DNA from: Desulfobacterales bacterium
Lineage (GTDB): Bacteria; Desulfobacterota; Desulfobacteria; Desulfobacterales; CAFBRK01
DNA: 64,000 nt
NCBI GenBank assembly: GCA_021737185.1
Contig: JAIPEL010000004.1
Span: forward strand, 18,102-82,101
Direction: 5' to 3'
The notes below the pieces were generated by a model, which was not told the DNA's origin, searched no databases, and worked only from the letters and a program-made list of their open reading frames with translations. This document shows positions 33,364 through 41,472 of this stretch, piece by piece. Position numbers and translations under genes: made by a program. The number at the start of each line of letters is the position of its first letter. Position 1 is the first letter of the stretch.

Positions 33364-34434
33364 ATGAAACAGTTCGATCTTCATCTGATCCCCGGTGACG
33401 GCATCGGCACCGAGGTGGTGGCCGCCGGCAGGCGGGTGCTTCACAGGCTGGAGCTGCTTCACGGCGGCATCTCGTTTCGTTTCCGGGTGCACGACTGGGG
33501 GTGTGAGCGCTACCTGAAAAAGGGCGCGATGATGCCGGCGGAGGGGCTCGGCATCCTGGCCGACGGCGACGCCATTTTGCTGGGGGCGGTGGGGTTTCCC
33601 GGCGTGCCGGACCACGTATCGCTGCGGGGACTGCTGCTTCCGATCCGGCAGGAGTTTGATCAGTACGTGAACCTCAGGCCCGTACGGATGCTTCCCGGCC
33701 TGAGGTCGCCGCTGAAAAGCGCCTCGGCGGGGGGAATCGACTTTGTCGTCATCCGGGAAAACACAGAAGGCGAGTACTGCGGCCAGGGAAGGTTCGAAAA
33801 AGAAGGGACCGAGGAAGAAGCCGCGGTCCAGGAGGCCCGTTTTTCCCGCAGGGGCACAGAGCGGATTTTTCGCTACGCGTTTGCCCGCGCCGCAGATCGG
33901 AAAAGGCCCCGGTTGATCAGCGCCACCAAATCCAACGCCTTGAACTACTCCATGGTGTTTTGGGACCGAATTTTTGAAGAAGTCAAGGAACGGTTTCCGT
34001 CGGTCGAGGCCCGCAGCGTCCACGTCGACGCCTTGGCCGCGCTCCTTGTCCTGCAGCCGCAAAGCCTGGAGGTGGTGGTGGCCAGCAACCTGTTCGGGGA
34101 CATTCTCACCGATTTGGGTGCAGCCCTGCTCGGCGGCATCGGTGTGTCGCCTTCTGCGAACCTCAACCCCGAGCGGCGGTTTCCCAGCATGTTCGAACCG
34201 GTTCACGGCTCGGCCCCGGACATTGCCGGAAAGGGGGTTGCAGATCCGATCGGGACCTTCTGGTCCATTGTCCTGATGCTCGAACACCTGAACCTGGCGG
34301 CCGAGGGCGCGCGATTGATGGCCGCGATAGAATCGGTGCTCAGACGGGGAGATACGCTGACTCCCGATTTGGGGGGAACGGCAACGACCGCCCAGGTTAC
34401 AGACCGCGTTGTCGCGGCCCTCGGCGAAGAATAG
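33364..34434 (+). CDS. Tartrate/D-malate-type dehydrogenase (isopropylmalate dehydrogenase family)
   Basis: 356-residue NAD-dependent decarboxylating dehydrogenase. It opens with DLHLIPGDGIGTEVV, then LLGAVGFPGVPDHVSLRGLLLPIRQEFDQYVNLRP, a stretch typical of tartrate dehydrogenase/D-malate dehydrogenase (TtuC, DmlA) rather than LeuB. VIRENTEGEYCGQG, TKSNALNYSMVFWDRIF and HVDALAALL supply the Mg and substrate acidic residues; FEPVHGSAPDIAGKG is the nucleotide-binding signature. A longer in-frame extension to 33094 is only repeat-bearing DNA. The enzyme would oxidise a 2-hydroxyacid; the exact one is not fixed by sequence. Gene stands alone. Confidence 0.9.
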   Translation: MKQFDLHLIPGDGIGTEVVAAGRRVLHRLELLHGGISFRFRVHDWGCERYLKKGAMMPAEGLGILADGDAILLGAVGFPGVPDHVSLRGLLLPIRQEFDQYVNLRPVRMLPGLRSPLKSASAGGIDFVVIRENTEGEYCGQGRFEKEGTEEEAAVQEARFSRRGTERIFRYAFARAADRKRPRLISATKSNALNYSMVFWDRIFEEVKERFPSVEARSVHVDALAALLVLQPQSLEVVVASNLFGDILTDLGAALLGGIGVSPSANLNPERRFPSMFEPVHGSAPDIAGKGVADPIGTFWSIVLMLEHLNLAAEGARLMAAIESVLRRGDTLTPDLGGTATTAQVTDRVVAALGEE

Positions 34435-34469
34435 CCTTGTCTGAAAATAGGCCAAAATGGCACAGTTTC

Positions 34470-34803
34470 TTATGCGATAAATCTGGCCGTTTCGGCGGCC
34501 AGGGGCGCCGCTCGTATGAAACTTCGTTCGAAGGCAAATGCGACAGGGAAGAAAATTTTCAAATCCCAAGCACCAAATCCCAAACAAATTCCAAATTCCA
34601 AGCACCAAATTCCAAACAAGATACCTTAGAAAGGCTTTGTCCTTGTTTGGATATTGTGATTTGGTGCTTGGTGCTTGCCCTTCGACGTTGCTCAGGGTGG
34701 TGAGCCTGTCGAACCATTTGAAGTTTGGTATTTGGTGCTTGGGATTTTTTTTGCCCGCCGATTTTCGTATGTTGCCATCTTACCTCGCTGCAAGGGAGCG
34801 ACC
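34470..34803. repeat. Composite repeat block, copy 1
   Basis: Order: a GAAGTTTCAT-type palindrome on the minus strand (about 34470-34527), GCAAATGCGACAGGGAAG, a mirror-arm repeat of CCAAGCACCAAATTCC units (left arm 34556-34621, right arm 34639-34675 and 34720-34749) with loop ATACCTTAGAAAGGC, then TCTTACCTCGCTGCAA. The same order occurs inverted at 63598-63903. No gene is supported in the whole gap 34435-35084. Confidence 0.83.
34676..34719. repeat. Palindromic repeat inserted in the right arm of the composite block
   Basis: About 44 bases containing CCTTCGACGTTGCTCAGG and GAGCCTGTCGAACC, a partial palindrome (TTCGAC/GTCGAA). The matching place in copy 2 (near 63769) lacks it, so it marks a later insertion. 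Confidence 0.65.
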
Positions 34804-34838
34804 GGGCGCAGACCCAGACCATGGGAGCGACGTGCTGT

Positions 34839-34902
34839 GAAGTTTAAGGTTTGATCAAACTGATCGCCTCGCGGTCAGCGGCGGGGCTCGTATGAAACCT
34901 CC
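34839..34902 (-). repeat. 65-bp GAAGTTTCAY palindrome family, minus orientation
   Basis: Reads on the minus strand as GGTTTCATACGAGC, a GC-rich centre, then CAGTTTGATCAAAC and a degenerate end. It matches the full copy at 63838-63903, including the CTGACCGCGAGGCGATCAG centre. Other full copies: 48627-48692 and 55864-55928. Confidence 0.75.
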
Positions 34903-35084
34903 CCATCCGCTTTGGCTTCGGCCGCGGGCATCACATCTCAGGTCGATTTTTCAGGGGTCTGGAGGGGCGGGTTCCGGAAAGCCGCGCGCTGTGGTATGAA
35001 AGAGTACTGAAAACCGGGGAAAACCGCAGCAGGTGTCCTGCTGCTCGTGATGCGAACCCCTTGGGAACGGCAAGGAGCGCTTAA

Positions 35085-36443
35085 TTGGAACCGGCAAAAC
35101 GGAAAATCCTGGTCGTTGACAACCACCCCCTGATTTTAAAATACATTTCCGATCTATTGGAGAAAAATGGATACCAGGTCGAAACCGCAGAAGACGGGCT
35201 GGTGGCGCTCGATCTGCTGAAAGTGTTCTTGCCGGATTGCATCCTGGTCGACTTGATCATGCCCAACATCGACGGGGCAGCCCTTTGTAAAATCATCCGC
35301 AACGACCCCCGGTTCGAAAAAACGCCGCTTTTCATTCTTTCCGCCGTCGCCGTGGAAGACACCTGCCATCTGGAATCGCTGGGGGCGGATTTATGCATTG
35401 CAAAAGGCCCCCTGCCGGAAATGGGAAACCACATCCTCCAGGCGATATCCGGTGTCGGAACAAGAAAAAGCGCGGGAGGCGAAAAAACCGTCATCGGCCT
35501 GGAAAACCTCCACCCCCGGCAAATCACCAAGGAGCTTTTGGGGGCCAACAAGCATCTGGAGGCCATCCTGGAGCATATTTCAGACGGAATTCTTGAAGTC
35601 AGCCGCGACGGCAGGGTCATTTTTGCCAATTCCGCGGCAGCCGAATGCTTTGCCTCTCCGAAAGTGGATTTGCTTGGAAGCGATTTTCTGTCCTGGTTCC
35701 ATGAGGAAAACCGTGCCGTTGCAGCCCGGTTTCTGGAAATGACAGGGGGTGAAATCCTGCGAGGCGTCCTGCGGCAGGGAGATCGATACCTGTCGATCAA
35801 GGCGGTTCCCATGGGAACGGACGGGGGGGTGCGCGTCATTTTGCTAAACGATGTGACCGATTATGAGCAGACCCGGCAAGCCCTCGAAGAGTCCAACAAC
35901 GAACTGAAGATGCTGGCCCGATCCGACCCCCTGACCAAGATCGCCAACCGGCGATGGTTCGATGAGCGGCTCAGGAAAGAATGGCGCCGCATGCAAAGGG
36001 AGAGAAGCGAGCTTTCCCTGCTTCTTTGCGACATAGACAACTTAAAGGAGTTCAACGATCGCCACGGGCATATGGTGGGAGACGAGTGCCTGAAGGCCGT
36101 CGCGCGATCCATCGCGGCCCAGACGAAGCGGCCGGCGGACTTTGCGGCACGCTACGGAGGAGACGAGTTTGCCGTCATCCTGCCGAACACCTCGAACAAA
36201 GGTGCGGAACACATTGCCGGACAACTGCGCGGGAAGCTTCTCGAACTGAAGCTGACCGGAGGAGCCCAGGCGCTGAGGGCCCCGGTTTCCATGAGCATCG
36301 GCATCTGCAGCGCCAGGCCCTCCTCTGAAAAGTATACCGCAGAAACCCTTCTTTCCGTCGCCGACGATGCCATGTACGAAGCCAAGAGGCAGGGAAAAGA
36401 TCAGGTCGTCAGCAGAAGCCTGGATGACGAAAGAGGCGATTAA
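35085..36443 (+). CDS. REC-PAS-GGDEF diguanylate cyclase
   Basis: 452-residue response regulator that should make cyclic di-GMP. Receiver domain with acceptor Asp56 (ILVDLIMPNIDG) and GADLCIAKGP, linker helix ITKELLGANKHLEAILEHISDG, PAS domain about residues 160-270, and a GGDEF domain from about 285. The catalytic motif GGDEF is at 358-362 and an inhibitory I-site RPAD is at 349-352, five residues before it, so product feedback is expected. TTG start is supported by AAGGAG 7 bases upstream. The first 270 residues are homologous to the kinase at 27680. No EAL domain. Confidence 0.95.
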   Translation: MEPAKRKILVVDNHPLILKYISDLLEKNGYQVETAEDGLVALDLLKVFLPDCILVDLIMPNIDGAALCKIIRNDPRFEKTPLFILSAVAVEDTCHLESLGADLCIAKGPLPEMGNHILQAISGVGTRKSAGGEKTVIGLENLHPRQITKELLGANKHLEAILEHISDGILEVSRDGRVIFANSAAAECFASPKVDLLGSDFLSWFHEENRAVAARFLEMTGGEILRGVLRQGDRYLSIKAVPMGTDGGVRVILLNDVTDYEQTRQALEESNNELKMLARSDPLTKIANRRWFDERLRKEWRRMQRERSELSLLLCDIDNLKEFNDRHGHMVGDECLKAVARSIAAQTKRPADFAARYGGDEFAVILPNTSNKGAEHIAGQLRGKLLELKLTGGAQALRAPVSMSIGICSARPSSEKYTAETLLSVADDAMYEAKRQGKDQVVSRSLDDERGD

Positions 36444-36449
36444 TGTATG

Positions 36450-36687
36450 CTTTCGGGATTCATGATGCCGCGAAATGGATAATTTGCTGCCGGTATACGA
36501 ACTCGCCCCAAAGGATACCTAACATCAGCGCAGCCCAAAATACGATTGAAATCGCTGAGATGTTCGAAGGGTAGCGGCAATCAAGAAGAGCTCCGCGGGC
36601 GCTGATGTAAGGTATCCTAAGGCGCTCTGACGGCGTATACCGCCATCAAATCACCCATTTCGCTCCACTGGAGGCGAATCCCGAAAG
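36450..36687. repeat. 238-bp nested imperfect palindrome
   Basis: Outer arms CTTTCGGGATTC (36450-36461) and GAATCCCGAAAG (36676-36687) are perfect. Inside, CGAAATGG (36471-36478) pairs with CCATTTCG, CGGTATACG with CGTATACCG, and GGATACCTAACATCAGCGC (36513-36531) pairs with its complement at 36599-36617 with one mismatch. The arms are nested in order, so the whole can fold as one interrupted hairpin. It fills the gap between the GGDEF and patatin genes and contains no credible gene. Confidence 0.72.
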
Positions 36688-36742
36688 TTGAGTGATTGAG
36701 GTATGCTGACGTCTATAGGCGGATACGGACAGGGGAAAAGAG

Positions 36743-37591
36743 ATGGAAAACAAGATCGGCCTTGCTTTGGGCGGGGGCGGTGCCCGCGGCGCGGTGCATG
36801 TGCGGGTCCTAGAGGTGCTCGATGAAATGGGCCTGCAGCCGTGCGTCATCTCCGGCACCAGCATCGGTGCGATCGTGGGCGCCCTTTACGGTGCAGGGCT
36901 CTCGGGGGAAGAGATCCGAGAGCGCATCGAACAGATCACCATCTCGGAAAAAGATACCTGGCGGGACATCTTCGACAAGCGGAAAGATCTTTTCAAGTGG
37001 GTTGACGCCCTGATGCCCGGGATGGGCAGCGGCGGATTGATCCGGACCGACAAGTTCGTCCAGTACCTGTTCGAGGACCTCGATGTTGAATCCTTCGACG
37101 ACCTGAGGGTCCCGCTGAAAATCGTGTCCTGCGATTTTTGGACTGAAGAGGCCGTGGTGTATGAGTCGGGGCCGCTGTTCGAGCCCCTGAAGGCCAGCAT
37201 GGCTGTTCCCGGCGTGTTCGCTCCGGTGTTTTACCAGGAGCGGGTGCTGATCGACGGCGGTGTGGTCAACCCGGTACCCTACGACCTCATCCTGGGCGAG
37301 TGCGACATCAGCATCGCCGTGGATATCGGCGCCGAAAAGGTGCGCGGGGAAAAGGAGATTCCAGGGGTGTTCGACGCGCTCCTGGGCTCCCTTCAGATCA
37401 TGCAGCGGGCGATTTTGAGAGAAAAGCGGCGGCACGCCCGGCCGGACATCTACCTTCGCCCGGAGATTCATCAGGTTCGGCTGATGCAGTTTGAAAAAAT
37501 CCACCAGGTCTACGAACAGGCGCTGCCCGCCCTTGAGAAGTTCGAAAAGGATCTGAAACAGTGCCTTGAAAAAAGCGGAGAAGCCGAATGA
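36743..37591 (+). CDS. Patatin-like phospholipase
   Basis: 282-residue serine acyl-hydrolase. Oxyanion loop GLALGGGGARGAVHV at residues 6-20, nucleophile Ser40 in the GTSIG elbow, and catalytic aspartate near 171 in LIDGGVVNP: the Ser-Asp dyad is complete. No signal peptide, so it acts in the cytoplasm or on the inner leaflet. Its last codons overlap the start of cls in ATGA, so lipid hydrolysis and cardiolipin synthesis are translationally coupled. GGGGAAAAGAG precedes the ATG. Confidence 0.93.
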   Translation: MENKIGLALGGGGARGAVHVRVLEVLDEMGLQPCVISGTSIGAIVGALYGAGLSGEEIRERIEQITISEKDTWRDIFDKRKDLFKWVDALMPGMGSGGLIRTDKFVQYLFEDLDVESFDDLRVPLKIVSCDFWTEEAVVYESGPLFEPLKASMAVPGVFAPVFYQERVLIDGGVVNPVPYDLILGECDISIAVDIGAEKVRGEKEIPGVFDALLGSLQIMQRAILREKRRHARPDIYLRPEIHQVRLMQFEKIHQVYEQALPALEKFEKDLKQCLEKSGEAE

Positions 37592-39033
37592 CGGCTTTTC
37601 TGGCGGAACACCTGATCGCCGCGATAAGTCTTCTCGTCGGGGTGCTTTATATCGCCGGTTTTGTCATGGCCCTGGACGCGGTCATGAAAAACCGGACCGC
37701 TCAGGGAGCCATTGCCTGGGCCGTCTCCCTGGTCACCTTCCCCGTGCTGGCCCTGCCCCTGTATGTCATTTTCGGTAGAAGCAAGTTTCATGGGTACGTG
37801 GCGGCCAGAAGGAGCGATAACCGCGACCTGAAGTCGGTTGCGGACGGACTGGCCGCCTTCGGCCCCACGTTCCAGGCGGCCATGGTATCCGGACGGGACA
37901 GCTGGCGCGCCCTGGAGATGCTGGCGCTGATGCCGTTTACCCACTCCAATCATGCAACGGTGCTGATTGACGGAAGACAGACCTTTGATGCTCTTTTTGC
38001 AGGAATCGACGCGGCAGAGGACTATATCCTGGTGCATTACTACGTTCTTCGGGACGATCCGGTCGGACGGGATTTTCAAGCCAGGCTCATGGCAAAGGCC
38101 CGGAAAGGCGTCCGGGTATACCTGGTCTACGACGAGATCGGCAGCTTTTACTTGCCGCGCGCCTATCTGGATGCGCTTCGGGGCGCCGGGGTCGAAGTGC
38201 GTCCGTTTCACTCGACAAAGGGGAGGGCCAACCGCTTCCAGCTCAATTTTCGCAACCACAGAAAGATCGTGGTCGTCGACGGGGCAACGGCGTTTGTGGG
38301 GGGGTTGAATGTGGGTGAAGAGTACCTCAAGGGGACTGCCAAGCTCGGCCCCTGGCGAGACACGCACCTTCAACTGACCGGTCCCTGCGTCCAGTGTGTT
38401 CAGCTTGCCTTTTTAGAGGACTGGTACTGGGCGGCGCACACCATTCCGGATCTCAACTGGGAGCCGAGGCCGGCGGCCGAAGGCGATCAGAACATCCTGA
38501 TTCTGCCCACAGGCCCGGCAGACGAGCTCGAGTCGTGCGGGCTGTTTTTCTTGGAGGCCTTCAACGGGGCCCGCAAGCGGCTGTGGATCGCAAGCCCCTA
38601 TTTCGTGCCGGACCGCCAGATCGTAAGCGCCCTTCAGCTGGCTGCGCTTCGCGGCGCTGATGTTCGTCTGATGCTGCCCGAAAAAGCCGACCACCTGCTG
38701 ATCTATCTGTCTTCTTTCTCCTATCTGGATGAGGCCGAAAAGGCCGGCGTGAAGGTGTACCGCTACCAGCCGGGATTTCTCCACCACAAGGTGCTCCTTG
38801 TCGACGACGATCTGGCCGCGGTGGGAACGGCGAATCTGGACAACCGGTCGTTTCGGCTGAACTTTGAAATTACCGTCGTGGTCAACGACCGCGAATTTTC
38901 GAGCCGCATCGATGCCATGCTAAGAGACGACCTCGCCCGGTGCCGGCAGGTCCATCCAAACGACCTGGCGGAGCGGCGCCTCTGGTTTCGCGCGGCCGTC
39001 CAGGTGGCAAGGCTGCTGGCGCCGATCCAGTAA
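37588..39033 (+). CDS. cls: Cardiolipin synthase
   Basis: 481-residue phospholipase D-superfamily enzyme joining two phosphatidylglycerol molecules, or PG with another lipid. Two N-terminal membrane spans (residues 8-30 and 40-60), then two HKD motifs: His224-x-Lys-x4-Asp in NHRKIVVVDG and His399-x-Lys401-x4-Asp406 in HHKVLLVDD, each followed by the FVGGLN or GTANLDNRSF stretch typical of Cls. Length is normal. Starts in the stop codon of the patatin gene. Confidence 0.95.
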   Translation: MTAFLAEHLIAAISLLVGVLYIAGFVMALDAVMKNRTAQGAIAWAVSLVTFPVLALPLYVIFGRSKFHGYVAARRSDNRDLKSVADGLAAFGPTFQAAMVSGRDSWRALEMLALMPFTHSNHATVLIDGRQTFDALFAGIDAAEDYILVHYYVLRDDPVGRDFQARLMAKARKGVRVYLVYDEIGSFYLPRAYLDALRGAGVEVRPFHSTKGRANRFQLNFRNHRKIVVVDGATAFVGGLNVGEEYLKGTAKLGPWRDTHLQLTGPCVQCVQLAFLEDWYWAAHTIPDLNWEPRPAAEGDQNILILPTGPADELESCGLFFLEAFNGARKRLWIASPYFVPDRQIVSALQLAALRGADVRLMLPEKADHLLIYLSSFSYLDEAEKAGVKVYRYQPGFLHHKVLLVDDDLAAVGTANLDNRSFRLNFEITVVVNDREFSSRIDAMLRDDLARCRQVHPNDLAERRLWFRAAVQVARLLAPIQ

Positions 39034-39050
39034 AATCGCTGCTGCGATTT
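39033..39050. repeat. AAATCGC/GCGATTT palindrome after cls
   Basis: AAATCGC, loop TGCT, GCGATTT, followed by AAAAAA, starting at the cls stop codon. It belongs to the 24-bp palindrome family. A stem with A/T flanks here could end transcription, but the run after the stem is of A, which favours termination of transcripts from the other strand. Confidence 0.6.
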
Positions 39051-39150
39051 AAAAAATTCGTGTTCCGCGAAACAGGTTAGACTAGAAGTGGGTCTATTCT
39101 TCAACGCGGATACTAAGGAGTAACTTATACCCCCGAGGCGATCCGGGATC

Positions 39151-39373
39151 GAGGAGGAGGCCAGGGAATTTTTTTTCTGCGAGCTGCAGACCAAGGCTGG
39201 ATCGCCATCACGACGGCACCGAAACCACACCAGCAGTGCGCTGGCAGACCGACAACCGAGGTCGGTGCAGCGTAGCAGCGAGTCGTGCCTATTCTGAAAT
39301 ATTTGGTGCGGACAGGCTCCGGTGAGGCACTGGAGAGTTCAGCTCGCAGAAAAAAAATTCCCTGGCCTCCTCC
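39151..39373. other. 223-bp element with 32-33 bp inverted arms, possible structured RNA
   Basis: Positions 39151-39183 and 39341-39373 are inverted repeats over about 32-33 bp, including a run of eight A/T. The interior is rich in local stems: CACGAC (39209-39214) with GTCGTG (39282-39287), CCAGC with GCTGG (39230-39244), and ACCGAC with GTCGGT (39248-39266). CCGCG/CGCGG and TAGAC/GTCTA pairs lie just upstream (39064-39110). No protein frame fits. No reverse transcriptase or transposase is adjacent. It may be a MITE or a structured RNA; family not recognised. Confidence 0.6.
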
Positions 39374-39464
39374 TTGCCGGCACCGTCGAATAATGCCTAA
39401 AATGATTCAATCATGGCGGTTCGAGGCGGTGAATCCCATGGATGGATCCCGAAAAGGAGGGCGT

Positions 39465-40448
39465 GTGAAAGCGATCATCGTAAAGGAGCCTGGAGGAGCG
39501 GAACAGTTGGCTTTGGCAGAGGTGCCGGACCCGGATTTCGGGGACAACGACGTCCTGCTGGAGGTTCGGGCTGTCGGGGTGAACCGGGCCGACATTCTCC
39601 AGCGAAAGGGGATGTATCCGCCTCCTGAAGGCGCCAGCGACCTGCTCGGCCTGGAGGTGGCCGGAGTGGTGGAGCGGGTCGGCCCCAAATGCCGGCGCTG
39701 GAAGACCGGCGACCGGGTATTTGCGGTGATCCCGGGCGGGGGCTACGCCCAGAAGGCTGTTTTTCACGAGAGCCTGGGCATGCCGATTCCCGAGACGCTC
39801 GACTTTGCCCAGGCGGCGGCCGTCGGAGAAGTCTTTTTGACTGCATGCCAGGCGTTGTTCTGGCTGGGGGAGGTAAAAGAAAAGGAAAACGTGCTGATCC
39901 ACGCCGGGGCCAGCGGCGTGGGAACTGCGGCGATTCAGCTGGCCGGAAAATACGGGTGCCGGGTGCTCGTGACCGCCGGCACCGAAGAGAAGGTAGCGGC
40001 CTGCCGGGAACTGGGCGCCGATGTCGGCATCGTCTACCGCAAAGAGGATTTCAAAGATCGGGTTTTTAAGGAGACCGACGGCCGCGGGGCGGACATGATC
40101 CTCGACTTTATCGGCGCCTCGTATTTGGAAAAGAACCTGCACTGTCTTGCCGTCGACGGAAGGCTCGTGATTCTCGCCCTGATGGGCGGAAGCCGGGCAA
40201 AGGACGTGAATCTGGGCATGCTGCTGTTAAAGCGGCTGCGGATCATCGGGTCGACCCTGCGCAGCCGCTCTCTCGACTACCGGGCCCGGCTGGCCGAAGA
40301 GTTTGTCCAGCGCTGGCTGCCGAAATTTTGCACCGGCGATCTGAAGCCGATCATTGATCGGGTTTTGCCCTGGGGCGAGGCTGCAGCGGCCCACCGGCAC
40401 TTGGAGGAAAACCGGAACATCGGAAAGATCGTCCTGACCCTAGAGTGA
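39465..40448 (+). CDS. NAD(P)H:quinone oxidoreductase (PIG3/QOR family)
   Basis: 327-residue zinc-free member of the medium-chain dehydrogenase superfamily. GroES-like domain with VGVNRADILQRKGMYPPPEGASDLLGLEVAGVVERVG, then the NADPH Rossmann fold around VLIHAGASGVGTAAIQLAGKYGCRVLVTAG, and a C-terminal HRHLEENRNIGKIVLTL. The wording matches the PIG3-type quinone reductase subgroup. GTG at 39465 is preferred because AAGGAGG ends 4 bases before it; ATG 39438 is possible. The next gene overlaps its last bases. Confidence 0.93.
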   Translation: MKAIIVKEPGGAEQLALAEVPDPDFGDNDVLLEVRAVGVNRADILQRKGMYPPPEGASDLLGLEVAGVVERVGPKCRRWKTGDRVFAVIPGGGYAQKAVFHESLGMPIPETLDFAQAAAVGEVFLTACQALFWLGEVKEKENVLIHAGASGVGTAAIQLAGKYGCRVLVTAGTEEKVAACRELGADVGIVYRKEDFKDRVFKETDGRGADMILDFIGASYLEKNLHCLAVDGRLVILALMGGSRAKDVNLGMLLLKRLRIIGSTLRSRSLDYRARLAEEFVQRWLPKFCTGDLKPIIDRVLPWGEAAAAHRHLEENRNIGKIVLTLE

Positions 40449-41359
40449 AGATGACTCAAAAAGAAGACATTCTGATCGATGTGCTCTGCATAGGCCATGC
40501 CGCCTATGACCTGACATTTGCCGTGGACCGGCATCTGGGACCGGACGAAAAAACGACGGCCACGGCAATGGCCGCCTGCGGGGGCGGTCCGGCTGCCAAT
40601 GCCGCTGTGGCGGCCGCCAGGTTCGGAAGCCGGGCCGCTTTTGTCGGATACCTGGGAGACGACGACTACGGCAGAAAGCATCTGGACGAACTGGTTGGCG
40701 CGCGGGTCGAGACCCGTTGGATTGTCCGGGGCCAGGCCCCGACGCCGGTCTCGGCCGCCATCGTCAAGCCGGACGGCAGCCGCGCCCTGGTCAACTACCG
40801 CGCAAAGACGCCTTCCCTGTCGGCCGATGCCGTCGATCTGAACGGCTGCCGGCCGGGAGTGGTTCTTTTCGACGGTCACGAGCCCGAGTTGTCCTTGGCC
40901 TTGATCGACGGTCTTCGGGAAAAGGGGGTGTTCGCCCTGCTCGACGCCGGCTCCCTGCATCCCGGAACCGAGGCCCTGGCTGACAAGGTCGACTATCTGG
41001 CGGTCAGCGAGACCTTTGCCCGGCAGTACACCGGAGAAAGCGACCCGACTTGCGCCCTCGACCGGCTGGCAGCGGCCGCCCCGGTGGCCGTGATCACCCT
41101 CGGCGGCCGCGGACTGGTCTGGAAAAGCGGAGAGCACACCGGAGAAGTGCCCGCCTTTTCCGTTTCCGCGGTGGACACCACCGGCGCAGGGGATGTTTTT
41201 CACGGGGTTCTGGCCGCCTGCATCGCCGCTGGAAAAGAGTGGGATTGGTGCCTGCGCTGCGCTTCCGCCGCTGCCGCGCTTTGCTGCCAAGGGCTCGGGG
41301 CCCGGGCCGCCATCCCCACCCGCAAGCAGGTTGTCGGTCTTCTCGGCGCCAGCGGCTGA
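40445..41359 (+). CDS. PfkB-family carbohydrate kinase
   Basis: 304-residue ribokinase-fold kinase. N-terminal DVLCIGHAAYDLTFAVDR, the substrate-side motif AACGGGPAANAAVAAARFG (PfkB signature 1), and the C-terminal DTTGAGDVFHGVLAACIAAG with catalytic Asp (signature 2). Closest in feel to ribokinase or 2-keto-3-deoxygluconate/sulfofructose-type kinases; the sugar cannot be fixed. The GTG at 40445 overlaps the oxidoreductase stop; ATG at 40451 is an alternative. Co-transcribed with the oxidoreductase. Confidence 0.9.
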   Translation: MKMTQKEDILIDVLCIGHAAYDLTFAVDRHLGPDEKTTATAMAACGGGPAANAAVAAARFGSRAAFVGYLGDDDYGRKHLDELVGARVETRWIVRGQAPTPVSAAIVKPDGSRALVNYRAKTPSLSADAVDLNGCRPGVVLFDGHEPELSLALIDGLREKGVFALLDAGSLHPGTEALADKVDYLAVSETFARQYTGESDPTCALDRLAAAAPVAVITLGGRGLVWKSGEHTGEVPAFSVSAVDTTGAGDVFHGVLAACIAAGKEWDWCLRCASAAAALCCQGLGARAAIPTRKQVVGLLGASG

Positions 41360-41472
41360 ACGCCGCGGCTTGAGTGGTTAAATGCCGCCGTGCCGTTCCA
41401 CCGCCGTTTTCGGGATGTCCCCCGCATCGGCACGGCTGCGTGTTTGAAATAAGGAAAGGGTTCTTTATTTTC

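Noticed and set aside
34960..35084. c-di-GMP riboswitch upstream of the GGDEF gene
   Set aside because: The conserved core bases of classes I and II are not found; reported only as a structured leader.
39060..39375. Retron or group II intron
   Set aside because: No reverse transcriptase gene, and no domain V-like GAGC...GUUC hairpin or msr/msd pattern could be identified; kept only as an unassigned element.
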